A stretch of 64,000 nt of DNA from Chrysaora quinquecirrha (taxonomy: Eukaryota; Cnidaria; Scyphozoa; Semaeostomeae; Pelagiidae): assembly GCA_014526335.1 (NCBI GenBank), contig JACTAT010000022.1:2052604-2116603 (forward strand), written 5' to 3'. The position numbers were made by a program, and so were the translations under genes. A model generated the notes under the pieces. The model ran no database searches, was not told the DNA's origin, and worked only from the letters and a program-made list of their open reading frames with translations. This document shows positions 1-12,150 of the stretch, in pieces (the first letter of the stretch is position 1; every line of letters starts with the position of its first letter).

Positions 1-115
1 TAAGTAACCACCAAGATACGAAAGTCAAATTAAAGGATTGAGAACTGCGTAAACACCTAATGGACTAGACAATATGAATAAGGTAACGAGGTAAAAAATA
101 AAACAAAACTCATAC

Positions 116-3100
116 CAAATGCGACAATACTTGAATCTCCTTTCGATGATATGAAATGAAGTGCTTGTTCTCCATAATATGAACCCCAGTTGTATCAACT
201 TCTGTACTTGTTAATATCAGTAAACTTGTTCCTTTAAAATAACCATTCATATGTTTGAGTTAGACTAGACTAATAACCAATCTTTCGGTATGCAGCAATC
301 CGTGATTTTTTCCAACCCTTCAAACCATAATGACTTAAACCCTTTAAACTTGATATGGTGCATAAAAATATAGGTACCAATGCAATAATTAATAATACCT
401 TTTTTATTCCAAAACATGTCTACTTTGTCAGCCTTGAAAAAACTTTTATTAGCAAGTGCACTTGCGTTTTCTAATTTTGGATATTCAAACATTCGAACAA
501 ATGACGGAGCTGCCTAAAACAAAGGGAAGAAAAGATCTTTGTTGTTTTACATTCCCAAAGGATAAAAATAACAATAATTAGACGAAATTAGAACGAAATA
601 AGAGAATTAATAGTTCAAGTCCCTTAGACCTTCAAAGAAGCGCAGAAAGGAATAAATGATGGGAATTGAATTGCTCTTAAACAATAGGAACAAGCAACCA
701 TTAAAGTAACAACCAAAAACCATTTGCTTCACAAACTATTTGGGAAGGCCACAGCCCCCAGTACCCTAGGGTAATAAAGTCGTACACTTCCAAACATACT
801 AAAAGGTAGAGAAAGTTTCCAAAGATCCTTCACTTGAATTATTAGGCCAAGAAGAAGAAACTGGTCGTTTGGGTCATCTGTTTGTTAGGCTTGCTACAAG
901 TCTACCTTTTTTGAGTCCTTTATCTTTTCGTCCTAAGGAGAGAAAAAAATAAGAAACTCTCCTCTCCTGTTTTCTTATTTTTTCTTTACTCGTTCTTAGG
1001 ACCAAAAGATAACGGACTTCAAAAGGTAGACTTGTAGCAAGTGCAAATGTCTGTTTGTTTTGCAAAACTTGAACACTGAAAGGTTTTCTCGTACTTACTT
1101 TTGTTCCTTTGACAAATATTGCTATTCTGTACGGGCTTTTTCCAGGTGCAATCGAAAAACTTGTTAAATTTGCCTGATAGAGCTTCTTTGCAACAGAGCC
1201 TGGAAAATAAACGTGAAATAACAATAAAGAAAGGATGAAAAAGCTCGTAGGTATAAAACAACCCCATGTGACGCATTATTTTCTCAATGATCTGTCCCTC
1301 ATTCACAGAGCCTTCGATTCGTGAACACTTAAGTGACAGCCCAAAGGAGACCTAGAGAATTAACCACGAAAATGTGAATCTTCCAGCGAAGAATCGAGGA
1401 TAAACCCATTTTTCTCGGATATTCTGCTTTTCTTGGTCTGGGGGGTACATGACTTATGGACAACCGGGATGAGCCACCAAGGTTTTACAAATCCACCAAA
1501 TTATAATGTAGACACAGACCCTATATTATGAGTGGAAGATTACAGTTAAGACTTTTTAGGCCTTATGATTACTTGACATTGTACTAAGAACATCTTCGAC
1601 GAAATTTTAACACTATTTTGTTTCAAAAGTGGTGAAATTTTAAATTTTCTATAATTTCCTACCATCGATTTGGCTGAAATCAGGAGTTACATTTGATAAA
1701 GGACTCACTAAGATCTCCATTCTCATAGAAATGCACTTCATTAGAGACACAACGAGCACACAACGCTTCATCGTCTGTCCACCTTGGTTCCCTAAAAAGA
1801 AAAATAGCGTTTCTTTTTATAACAGTACTAGTCAACACACAGGGAAAAAGAGGAGAAATATCTTTGGTCATACTTACGCATGCATCTGGGTATAAAGTCT
1901 ATTTCTAATGCTTATACTTCTAGAGTATGAATGTCAGAAACAGACTGAAACAATAGACAAAGAACGCAGATATTATGCCCCAAAATGTTTCCGCTGGTTA
2001 TCGCCATGGCAGTTTTGCTTTGGGTTGATTTTTGGTTGCCTTGAGTGCCTGTATTCGGTCAAATCTCAAAGTAATAACTTCGGTCCATCTGACCGCTACT
2101 TTAGTCCCAGTATCATTTCAGGTTTGCATTTCACAATCTGTGGATATCCATTCCAGTGTACTTTTCAACCCCACAGAGGTTCACCTCAACCCAATTTTTC
2201 TGGAAGAACTCTCTCTGGATGTTTATGCTTTTCTTCACAATACAATACACATCTCGCAAGTCTCATACACATCTTCACAAGTCTCGTACAACTCAAAGAC
2301 AAAAAAACGTAAATTAGCTTTGAACAACAATACATTACCACGTGTCTTGTTTCTTTTGCACAAAACTTCTAACGAGTGCACCGTCACTGATCTGATAAAT
2401 TTCCAAGTTGTTAAACCCTTGTGGATTATCTGGCGTAGTAAAATATCCTTCCCAGGTTGACAGGAAGTTGCCAAGTGGAGAAAATGACAGCAATGATGTT
2501 TTCTGTTTTGGCACTTCTAAGACAACATCATTGGTGTTTATGTTTGCCACTTGAAGACTACAAGAAAATTTGTTTTATAAACCTATTTATATTTCCTAAT
2601 CAGGTTCAGGGTTCTGGCAGCTATAATGCTGATACAAACCTGCAGCATTTACTAACAATTATAGAATGCGCACCCTTGGTACTCATTAACTAACCACAGA
2701 AGGATGGACAGCTGAGTTGACTGTAAACCTATGCAAAATTTTCCCAAGGAGATTGGAACACATGATATATCAATGATGATTTGGCCCCTTGTATGCCTTC
2801 TATTTTACTCTAATGGGGCAAGCAATCAAGTATATTCAATTGGTAACCTAGGTTGTGGTTATTATAATATGTTAATGCGGATCTGCAGCTTGTGCCACCA
2901 GACGTATTATGGAATGAATAAGGACCCCTGGGTGGTCTGAAGAAAATCTGGTGCCCCGTTTTAGTGCAATAAGTAGAGAAAAGCAGATCTCTTTGTTGTT
3001 AATTACTTTTCTATTGTTCAAATTGCACATGCATGTGTCTTACTCTGCAAGCAGGGTTAGCATTACTCACCATTGCATATTACACCATGCAAAAAGATTG

Positions 3101-3820
3101 CCATCCTTGCTAAACCTGAAGCATCTGCATCTCTGAGAAGGATCACTATTGAATAAAAAATGGATTTTTCACATTATTATATATTGCTATAGATGGGATT
3201 TGAACCTTGACAGCAAGACAGCCAACAACATTGTCACTGAGCCATAGAGTTAATGAAATTGCAGAGGAACTCTTCAAGTCTTACAGCTGAAGGCTCTCCT
3301 CCTGTTTGATTGTTTTTGCCTTTCAGCTATATTGAGCGTTCCACAGCAAACTACATATTTATATATATTTGTCATGAATAGTGAACACTAGGATAGTTTT
3401 TTCCACACGTGGCATATCACTAAAGATGCCATTCTCTCTTTATTCCAAATAATAATACAATATAGAAGAATATTTTCTATACCTTAGTCTGTTTTCAGGA
3501 TCTTGGAATTGATTTTTTCCATCAATTACAAAAAGTCCAGTAGTTCCTCTTGCTGAAAACAGAATAGAAAGTTTAGTACCTTAACTTTATATGACACGAC
3601 ACTGTGTAAAGAAGGCCTAGTAAATGGGCCTACACTTACACTGCTGGCAAAGAATAGAGGTTGAGTGACTTAGTCCACAAATTAATAATGCGATATTGTA
3701 GATATTTTTAATTTTCTACGTTACATATTAACAATTTCATCTAGAAAGAATGAATCATTAGCTGATAAGAAATAAATTAATACCTCCGAGAAGAGGAAGC
3801 TCTCGTTTGCACGTCGCCAT
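116..3820 (-). CDS. EIF2A: Eukaryotic translation initiation factor 2A (eIF2A), partial: 3' end beyond left edge
   Basis: Eight exons read on the minus strand: 3784-3820 (start ATG at 3820), 3483-3552, 3071-3130, 2339-2557, 1709-1791, 1099-1199, 399-513 and 116-231. All have GT-AG borders and compatible phases. The protein starts MATCKRELPLLGARG and continues with eIF2A-type propeller segments such as FSKDGNLFAW, EVPKQKTSLLSFSP, FVQKKQDTW, WTDDEALCARCVSNEVHFYE, ALANKSFFKADKV and SYYGEQALHFISSKGD. eIF2A is a cytoplasmic WD-repeat beta-propeller protein linked to non-canonical Met-tRNA delivery and initiation. The rest of the propeller and the C-terminal tail lie to the left of the window. In exon 116-231 a C4 run at 184-187 is one base short of keeping TSTEVDTTG in frame with SYYGEQ. 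The first ATG is 520 bp from the divergent TRAF start. The introns hold a palindromic element (890-1041) and SINE fragments. Identification is firm; small exon borders are by eye. Confidence 0.93.
890..1041. mobile_element. Palindromic MITE-like element in an eIF2A intron
   Basis: About 150 bp whose two halves are near-perfect reverse complements. The left end CTTGCTACAAGTCTACCTTT is matched by the reverse complement of the right end, and the match continues through the centre to an A/T-rich turn near 945-975. It lies wholly in the intron between exons 1099-1199 and 399-513. There is no coding capacity. A foldback MITE is the simplest reading. I saw no clear target-site duplication. Confidence 0.7.
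3192..3249 (-). repeat. tRNA-derived SINE fragment
   Basis: On the minus strand a tRNA-like head can be read, with an A-box-like stretch near 3236-3247 and a B-box-like GGTTCAAATCCC at about 3193-3204. The same motif pair occurs in the copies at 33.2-33.6 kb and 62.8 kb, followed there by a shared tail. A tail fragment of the family (CATGAATAGTGAACACTAGG) is at about 3373-3392. It lies in an eIF2A intron, between exons 3071-3130 and 3483-3552. Confidence 0.6.
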
Positions 3821-4340
3821 TTTTGCTGATGACACACATGTGGTGACTGGTCAGTTCTAGAACGTAGTTGACTTATGGTTATTATGACACAATGCAAAAA
3901 TCCGAGAATGCAAAGAGCTAAGGCAAAAACATCTGATACGGTGCTGAGATGAATGCTCCCCACTTGCATCCACAATGCCGAGACATTGTGGCTGAGGCGT
4001 CGCATCTTACGGTGGTTCCCGTTACAGGAAATCGCTGTTCTCCCATGAATCTTCAGCCAGCCAACCGGGGGAGGGGATATCCGGCTCCCAGTCCATAACT
4101 TTAGATATCCCCTTGCTTACGCTTCCGACTCATGACACCGAATCGAACGGTAGTACTACTCTCTTTCTTCTTATAGGATTCCTTCTAAAAAATTTATTAA
4201 TTACGGGAAGAACTTATCGCGCATGCGCGTTCTTCTCAAACAGGGCAGTTAATTTCAAATTAACTATGCTAATTTATGCATTGGCTGAGAGGTGCGTCAT
4301 TTCTTTCGTCTCGTTTGCAGATTTCTGTTTTTTTGTGAAA
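3821..4340. promoter_or_regulatory. Shared divergent promoter region, eIF2A / TRAF
   Basis: 520 bp between the eIF2A start codon (minus) and the TRAF start codon (plus), with no other gene visible. It must hold both 5' UTRs and both core promoters. No TATA box is positioned convincingly for either gene. A GCGCATGCGC palindrome lies at about 4219-4228. Function is inferred from the divergent arrangement only. Confidence 0.55.
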
Positions 4341-7181
4341 ATGGCGTCTGGAGTTGCACAGCCGGGCAGTGTTGCCTATCGTCTTGGTCAAGGTGTTGGC
4401 GGAATCGATGCTGATTTTGTCAATACTATGTCTCCAGATTATGAATGTCCCATCTGCCATCTTGCTTTTCGAGATCCAGTTCAAACGAGAGACTGTGGGC
4501 ATCGATTTTGTGAAACATGTCTCGAGCCGATTTTGAGGTAAAAAATTAGGCCCAGTGAGAGTGAGGGTCAAGTCAAGCCCTCAAGCTTATGAGACCGCGA
4601 TTTCCTCTTCATAATTTCCTGCCTGCCAAACCGACGCGTGCTGCTTCATCATGTTTTAGTTCACTTAATGCGTAACGTATGAGAAGTGTGTCTTAAGAAG
4701 ATGAAATGAGCATTTCATTGTAGTTTTTAGTTCCCTGTTTATTGTTAAGTGGTAAACAATTGTTTACAGTGGTAAATAAGTGGTAAACAATTGTTTACAG
4801 TGGTAAACAATTGTTTAATCTAGCTCGTAATTGGTTACACAGTACAAATGATACGTAGACATGTTTCATCAAATAACCAAATAAGTATTTGGGTAGATAG
4901 AAATCTGGAAGATGATATACTGTAAGAAATATTACTTGGGTGTACTGGTTTAAAATTAATCTATTAAAAATGCTTTCCAAACAAGTTTATCCACTGGTAA
5001 GTTGGCCCACTACCAAGTCGACCCAAATCCATGCATGGGCAAGTCTGCCCCCTGCATTGTCAGCCCAAAACATTATTTCCCAGTTTTATTCTGCATGTGG
5101 GGATATTGGGTGCTGCCACCCCAAAACCTATACTTTAACGGTGTACATGCAGAGCCATAGCTACAAGGAGATGTAGGGGGATGTGACACACCCAGGCAAG
5201 TTGCCCGTTGGCAAATTTGAGAAATATGGTACATCCTGTAAATTTTTGTACATGATTTTTTCAGGAAATCACCATCCCTTTGCCCAATCGATAGAAGACA
5301 ATTGTCAAGAGATAAAGTAAGTAATAGCTGAAGCTAAAGGACACAACTATTCCATTCATTTCAACTTCTATTTCTTGAGTTTTAAGAAGCTTTTTTTTAA
5401 ATATTACATTGCTTATTATATCTATAGGTTTACCCTGACAGAGCCTGCAAAAGAACCATTCTATCTTTACTTGTTCGATGTTACAACTATGGAAATGATT
5501 GTACCTGGACTGGAGAACTTGCAAATTTACAGGTAATACTCAAATTAGCCAGTGCCATTACTGTTATTATACGACTGAAACAATTGACTAAGGACAAATT
5601 CAAAATCTCAATATAAATTCTGCCTTAGTTAATCATTGGTTTATACTCTGAGGAGAAGTGTCAGACCAAAAAGGGCTTTTTAATTTAATGTCATGAGATT
5701 TCCACTCTTTCTTGCAACCTAATGTGTCTTTTTTCCTGCAAGGATCATCTTGAGTCTTGTCAAAAAGTTCCTGTTAGTTGTGTGAATGATTGTGGAAGAA
5801 CAGACATTCCAAGAAGTCAGGTTTGTCTTGTTTCTATCTTAACCTTTTTTTCTTTAGAGGCATTTTGCAAAATGTATTAAAGGGAAGTTGGTCAACTTTA
5901 CTTGTAAATGGCCAGACACTCACTGCAAGTACCGATGAATCACATTTTCTTATCAAATTAGCATAGAAATTGATATGAAATCTCATTATCAAATCTATAT
6001 CTAAAGTGTTTTCAAACCATTTGTTTGATAGTTTGTTGCTCATTAAGAGCGAACTCAAAAACATTTACAGCATGGCAGATTCCTGAATTAAACCACCAGT
6101 TTTTTCAGGAAGTGTAGATCTCGAGTTTGTAAGCATCTTTTAAAACCATAGTTCAGTCTTCTAACTTGCACTTTCATTACAAGTGAAAACAACTTTTCTG
6201 AATAGCTTTGTTGAATTATAGGCTTTAATAATTAACAAGCTAGAACGTATTATTAAATGTGCAAGTTTGGTGATGTGAATTTAGAAGGGTTTTTTGAATA
6301 GTGAATAGAATTTAATGATTGAATAGGCAATGATCATTAGTTGACCGCAAGGTTCACGAAAACATGTTTATTTGTAATCTATTTCACTTATATATATATC
6401 AATATCGTATTATTAATATTTTAAACGCTAAAACTACGAACTATAAACAAAACAAAATGCTTCAAACCAAACGGACATTACTCGCAAGTTAATCAGGCAA
6501 TAAAAATGGCTCAAAGCAACAAATCGTGCAACTCTGTAAGAGAATTGAAATTGACAGATAATAGTAATAATGGACAAGTAAAAATGCATGAATTAGAGAG
6601 TTCTAAGTATAGCCTTGGTTTGGTTCAAGTGCGTATTAGTAACGCATTGCCAAAGAAAGAAGTAAGTTTGCCTAGTCTGTAAACATTTTGTTGTTTTTAT
6701 TGCACATAAGAAATGAAGAAGTTGTTGGTAGAGTTAAACTGCAGAATTGGTTTGTAAAAGCCGAACTAAAGTGAGAATGGACAAGTTGTAAGCGAGTCCT
6801 ACTAGCCATCTGTGATTGTGGGTTCGACTTCCACGAAGCTCAAACTTGCCACAAAGAGTGAGGAGTGTTGCCAGCTATCTGTAATTCCATGGCTGACGTT
6901 GAGAGGAAGGAGTGGGGTAGCGCTGCTGAGATTACCCTTGTGTTATTCAGTACATCCTTTGTCCTTAGCACAGAAACCCGTACCTTCCGAAGACCGCACG
7001 TGTTTGTGCCTTCGAGCCAACTAATCAACTCATTTTCTTACTAACTAGAAGACTACCTAACTAATCAATTTACTAAGTGACTAACTAACTTACTTGCTAA
7101 CTTGCCAACTTAATAACTTACTAACATACTAACTTACTAAAACTAACTAACCGTCTAACTGACTAAGTAACTGCTTAGCTT

Positions 7182-7230
<49 letters not shown>

Positions 7231-9163
7231 ATGAAAAACTTATTAACTAAAGAAAAACTAATTACTGGCGACCTTAACTGCAATAGCAACACTTCCACAC
7301 TTCCTAGACTTACTACATCAGCGTCTTTTTACCCCGAATTCTGATTTGTCGCCCCAACAGCCTTAATCGACTGGTCCACACCAAACGAAAGTAATAAACA
7401 ACAACAACAACATCGAGTAAAGTGGTTGGACGTATGTGACGATTCTACACACAACTCTTTATAGCGCGGACCTAAGTAGATTAATTATTGAAATTGCAAT
7501 CTCAATTCGTGTCTTATTGTGACGCTGAGTTTAAGTATGAATTTCCTATTGTAGATGGCGTCGCATATAGATGCAGATGGGGATTGCCCACTGGCGGTAA
7601 TTCCCTGCAAGTATCAAGATTTCGGATGCAAATTCAAGGTAATTTATGCATTATGCTTTGTTATCATCTTGCATAATTAGTGCTACATGTATCTGTATGT
7701 GAGTTCTTGCTTTTTCTTGAGAAATTTTGGTCAAACAGTATTATACAATTCATGGCGTGGACTGAATAACCCTCGCTATCGAATCTATAAGCACTACTGT
7801 GGTGGATACGCACTTCTGTGGTGGTATTTTTTGCGTAAGCTTCTGGCTAATTATTCCTTGACATTGCTAGCTTGCACGAATTATGATGTAAGATCATCTT
7901 AGTCATGTACACTGTGTTCTTATCATTGGAGCCTAAGAGCTCCTGGAATAGAATCCAGTTTTAATCTGAATTTTGGTAAAGTTGAACATTATTTTGCATT
8001 TGCTTAAATCTTCCATCTATCGATGGCTTTCTGTAGCCTTAAAGCCTTGTTGCTATGCTTTGCTGCCAGTTCCAGGAATTTTCAGAGTATCTATCGTGTG
8101 AAAGTGGGACCCGTCAGCTTTTCCGTAGTCGTCTAATTGAATCAATTCAGTATACAAGCAATGAGTGACAGTCATGATGTCACAAACATGGTCACAAACA
8201 CTGTCAGAATTTAGTCATAAAAACCGTAAGTGACATGAAAAAACAGTGGAAAGGAGCATGTTTAGCATTCCCATAGAAATTAACGTGATGTGGAAAGAAG
8301 TAAGAAAATAGAAAATGGTGAAGATGCGGGCAGAATATGGGAGATCGAATCGTGAGAAGACTGGAATTGAAGTTGATGAATAATGGACTATAAGATGAAT
8401 GAAATGGAGACGAAGAACACCAAGGGAGAATAAAAGTCAAGCAAAGCAAGTAGCCTGCAAGACAGCATAACAACTGAAGATCAGAGAAAGGTGCTCCTTT
8501 AAAACCAAAGAAGAAGAAATCTCGAATCTTAAATGTCCAAACTTTACTTTTAGTGATTTTATATTAATTTTCCAGGGAAGAAGAGTTGATATGGAACCGC
8601 ATTTTGCTGAGAATATGCAGAGCCATTTGGATTTGGCGCATACTCGCATCAAAGAACTCGAAGTTCGTCAAGAAAATATTTGCATGAATGGTAAATTTCT
8701 TTGGAAAATATCAAACTATTCACAATTATCACAACAAGCTCAAACTAAGAAAGAAAAAGAGAAACTATGCAGTCCGCCATTTTATACTGGTCAGTACGGT
8801 TATAAATTGCGAGCTGAGGCGTTTTTATGTGGATTAGGCCAAGGAAAGGGTTCTCACTTATCGTTGTATGTTGTTATCATGAAAGGAGAGTACGACGCCA
8901 TTTTGCCTTGGCCTTTTCAACAACGAGTTGACTTTACTTTGATCGACCAAGATGATGAACCGAGTAGCCGACAGAATAAAGTATGGAGACTGTCATGTGA
9001 TCGAAATTCGGATTATTTTAAAAGACCGAATCGCTCCAAAAGTCTTGGATTCGGCTGTCCAAAATTCGTCTCTCTTGAGACCCTGCGGACTGCACGAAAT
9101 TACGTCAGAGATGATACCGTGTTTGTCAAAATTGAAGTCGAACCAACGGAAACATTGATTTAG
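4341..9163 (+). CDS. TNF receptor-associated factor (TRAF) family protein, short form
   Basis: Six exons: 4341-4537, 5265-5316, 5428-5532, 5743-5820, 7555-7638 and 8576-9163, giving 367 residues with no frame problem. A C3HC4/D RING spans about residues 36-75 (CPIC, then CGHRFC, ending CPID). Three TRAF-type zinc fingers follow (about 85-200; CYNYGNDCTWTGELANLQDH, CVNDCGRTDI, CKYQDFGCKF). A very short helical stretch leads to a C-terminal MATH/TRAF-C domain (about 213-362; GKFLWKISNYS, GYKLRAEAFL, THLS-like SHLSLYVV, LPWPF, NYVRDDTVFVK). TRAFs couple TNFR/Toll-type receptors to ubiquitin signalling; the RING would give E3 activity. The long TRAF-N coiled coil of vertebrate TRAF1-3 and 5 is nearly absent. 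The MATH domain has TRAF3- and TRAF4-like features, so I give no number. The start is the ATG just before the RING; an in-frame upstream ATG at 4113 is less likely. Intron 5 carries (CTAA)n DNA. Confidence 0.93.
4748..4818. repeat. Short tandem palindromic repeat (GTGGTAAACAATTGTTTACA)
   Basis: Three neighbouring copies of a 20-bp unit built around the palindrome AAACAATTGTTT lie in intron 1 of the TRAF gene. The middle spacing carries an extra TGGTAAATAA. Function is unknown. Confidence 0.75.
7020..7262. repeat. (CTAA)n tetranucleotide tract, degenerate to perfect
   Basis: A tract of CTAA-type units in TRAF intron 5. It is degenerate at the left (ACTTACTAAC variants) and perfect (ACTA)n at about 7182-7231. 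A second long degenerate tract of the same kind lies at 14.64-15.05 kb. Confidence 0.85.
7772..7845. mobile_element. Isolated end fragment of the CCACCACAGT foldback element
   Basis: Contains CTATCGAATCTATAAGCACT followed by two ACTGTGGTGG/TTCTGTGGTGG units and TTTTTTGCGTA. The right end of the foldback element at 31.6-33.0 kb, read in reverse complement, gives the same order (GCGAATCTATACGCACTACT, then the same units). This looks like a solo terminus in TRAF intron 5, so the element exists in more than one place. Confidence 0.6.
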
Positions 9164-10303
9164 CTAGTATGTAATAGATCAATGTATTTTTTAAACTTAT
9201 TAATTATGTTATAAATTGTTTTATATGTTAATTAACTTGTATATATGTCATTATTCCTGATATAATTGTAGCATTTTAATGATCATCTTACTTCAGTTGT
9301 TCAATATTTCTAATCACAGAGAAGAAAAGGAAGATATAACATCTCCTTGAACGCTCATTAATATTATAAGAATACTTGTAAAAAAGACCTTTTTCATGTT
9401 TTCATTGATCATTAATATATCAACTATGTAACAATGTATATGTTCTTGTTAGTTATGCCATAAAATGAACCGCTTCGAATCTCCGAAACTTCGGGTACGG
9501 TTTTAACCATAACGATTCGCAGTTTAAGTATACCGGAACACAGCAAATAGCCCGATGGAACATTCGGAATATTGCTTTCGCTCTTCAGGTATTGAAAGTT
9601 CACTAGCTTTCCTTGAAGGTCACGTAAGTTCTTTCTGTGGTCATCTACGAGCGACCACTAGCTCGATTTATGGGGCCGGTCTGACTTGATTTATAGGGCT
9701 GACTTTGGTTTAAGACAAAATTAATTGAGACCAATTACTAATTACTTGAGAAATTGAAACCGATTAGCTTATGAGTTGCGGAGTTAAAGGTGTTTTCTCC
9801 TCATTGAACCGTAGTTACTTGGACTTGATGATTCAACTAAAAACAGCGACTATGATTATGCCTAGTGCTTATGATTTTTTGGAACTTATTGAAAGTCTAA
9901 ACTCTTTTTTACGGCAACTGGTCGGCGCGCTGTTCCAGAAAGTTGGGCATGCTCTACTTCTAAATCGATAACTAATGAGCTAAAAGTTATTTAGCACATT
10001 CGTCGACATAAGCTAGCAGTTACACCTAGTTGGCGTTAGTTCTATCGTAATATCCCAGGTCGACAAAAGCCTGGTTTAACTTGTTGTATACAGAATATGC
10101 GTTAGAAACAAGCGTGCTGCGAGCATTGAAATGAAACAAGCTGAAACTGCCATCCTTTCTTTCATTGTAAATTCTTTTTCTATCTCATTATAATATTAGC
10201 TATCTTATATAATCTTTAAGTATTAAGCACATCTTAAGTAAATAAAAAATTATTAACTCTTAACCTATTAATAAAAAAGTATATAACATTGAAATAATTT
10301 TTT
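9164..10303. other. Convergent intergenic region, TRAF / trihelix gene
   Basis: 1.1 kb between two 3' ends. It holds the TRAF 3' UTR and the trihelix 3' UTR. At about 9935-10082 there is a dispersed repeat related to sequence at 61.56-61.69 kb and more weakly to 11.62-11.69 kb (shared strings AGAAAGTTGGGCATG and TAGCAGTTACA). No convincing coding exon was seen; the 66-aa open frame at 9771-9971 has no recognisable features. Confidence 0.6.
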
Positions 10304-12150
10304 TTATTCAGTTTTAATCATTCTTTCGAGAATCGTTTTTAAGTCTTTAATTGCTTGTAACATCAGAAGTCTTGTGTTTTCTTCTGATACTCTTACTTGT
10401 TCCAGTAGTTCATTATGTTGTTGACGCGATTGTTCAAGTAATTCTGTTTGCCGTAATAATAAATTATACAAATTATCATTATGATGATGATGATGACTAT
10501 CTACATCCTCCACCCTCGCTCGTTTATTTGCATCATCCCCATCATCATTTCTGTCATTTGATCTTTTCAAATTCCTTTCAGGAGAATTTGGAATTTGATC
10601 AGATGCCACTATATTAGTATTCCCATTAATTTGAACATGTTCAATTTCATTTTCTCCTTCGCTTCGCACTGTACGTTCATCTTCGTAATGCGCAGCTCGT
10701 GCAGCCTCGATTGACTGCTCTTGGCTAATCTGGTCTCGATTTGGTGTTGCAATATCGCTGCTATACATGGCGCTCTCTTTCGTATATTTGCACGCGTTAT
10801 TTGACTCAATATTATTGACAACGCTATTTCCCACCATTGTTACTCTTTCACAATCATCTTCTATTCCATCCTCAATTTGTTCAAAACTATTACTGAAGTT
10901 CACTTGACTTTCACAAGTATTCTCAAAGTTCAAAATCCGCTCAAGCGCTTCAAAGATATCCTCCTCTCGATCGCGCGGTAATCTCCGCTGCCGCTGTTTA
11001 GTTTGGCGAGATATTCCGCTCTACGATATTTATGTTTCTTCATCATATTATTCCACTTATCCTTGCATTGCATCCATGTTTTCTTTGTAACTTGTGGCAG
11101 CTTTTTTCTGCTGTCTTGACACAATCGATCCGCTATCAACTCCCATGTTTGCTTTGTCATTTTTCGCATCTTTTTCCCAAACGTAAATTCGCTGTAAATA
11201 TTGACAAGAAACTCTTCTTCCACGTATGTCCAGCAAGCACGTGGCACGTGTATTTGATGATGCTGATGCTGATTCGAGGGTGCTTCCATATTTGGGCAAC
11301 TGTCATTCATAGGCCCGTTAACTGTGGTCGGTGGACCTGGCGGTGTTTCGGTTTTATTTGCTGGAGATAATTGTGGTGACTTTGTGGCAACAGATGGTAT
11401 CGGCATCGGAGGCATAGGCATCGGACCTGGCATCCCAGGCATCGGCATTGGTGTTGCTTGCATGCCACCAGGCATTTGTCCAAACATCGGCGGATGCTGC
11501 TGGTTTGACGAAAAACCAGGGTGCGGTGCGTAATAAGGGACCCTGAAATATCATAGGAAAATTTCTTAAAAAACATCATAAACTCAAAATATTGCGGAAA
11601 TAATGGCACCGTTTTTTACAAAGGTTAGCAGTTACAACTAGTTGGCGTTGGTTGTTTTGAAGGTTAGTTCGACATAGATCCCAATAAGCATGGCTTTAGA
11701 TCAGTCGAAAAAGGTCTTATTCGATGGGAAGTAATCGGGAATCGGGGCACTTTGCTTGTTTTCTTACAGGTTGGTTTTTTTTGTTTTGAAGTCGATAAGG
11801 TTTTTTTTGAAAATAGCGAAAACCTTTTTCGAACCGTCGTAGTCTTTGAGTTTCTCATGTACTTGAAGTTTCTTAAAAAATATAAAATACATGTCAAAGT
11901 TACGGGGTTCAAATTGCTTCCATGAGCATCACAGCAGACATATTTCTTTTCATAATCCCGCCTTTGTCCGTGATGAGCCTAGCATAACCACGCTGATTAG
12001 GTAACCTTCATTTACAACGAGATTTTCTGTAAAAAATATACAACTAAATGGTAAAACTTACATGTAAAATTGTGGGACATATTGCCCCACGCTTGATTGA
12101 ACTTGTTGAGAAGGTTTACTTCGTTCACTCGCTGGTAACTTTTCTGTCAT
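10304..12150 (-). CDS. Trihelix / Myb-SANT-like DNA-binding protein with C-terminal coiled coil
   Basis: Two exons on the minus strand: 12062-12150 (start ATG at 12150, MTEKLPASERSKPSQQ) and 10304-11542. The protein has a Met/Pro/Gly-rich stretch (MPMPGMPGPMPMPPMPIP, about residues 61-79). A tryptophan-spaced Myb/SANT-like domain follows (about 133-215; CWTYVEEEF, TWELIADRLC, TWMQCKDKWNNMMKKHKYRR). Next come a basic patch near ANKRAR and a C-terminal coiled coil (LLRQTELLEQSRQQHNELLE). This is the layout of trihelix/MADF-like transcription factors, some of which derive from Harbinger transposon proteins. The frame breaks at 10980-10981: one extra base gives GSGDLPRDREEDIFEALERI and joins the two long open frames into 442 residues. 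Without it the protein ends in RISLKRLSGF. DNA target and partners are unknown. It is divergent from CFAP126. Confidence 0.82.

Noticed and set aside
6500..6661. An additional TRAF exon around MAQSNKSCNSVREL
   Set aside because: Exon 4 (ending at 5820) joins exon 5 (7555) in phase and gives an unbroken zinc-finger block, so no exon is missing there.
7488..7676. The 62-aa frame MKLQSQFVSYCDAEF as a protein
   Set aside because: It is an off-frame reading over TRAF exon 5 (7555-7638), whose correct frame gives CPLAVIPCKYQDFGCKF.
10304..11487. Two separate genes at the trihelix locus, split at about 10930
   Set aside because: The second frame has no promoter or start context, the join falls in a conserved-looking region, and one added base gives one protein with matching intron phase.
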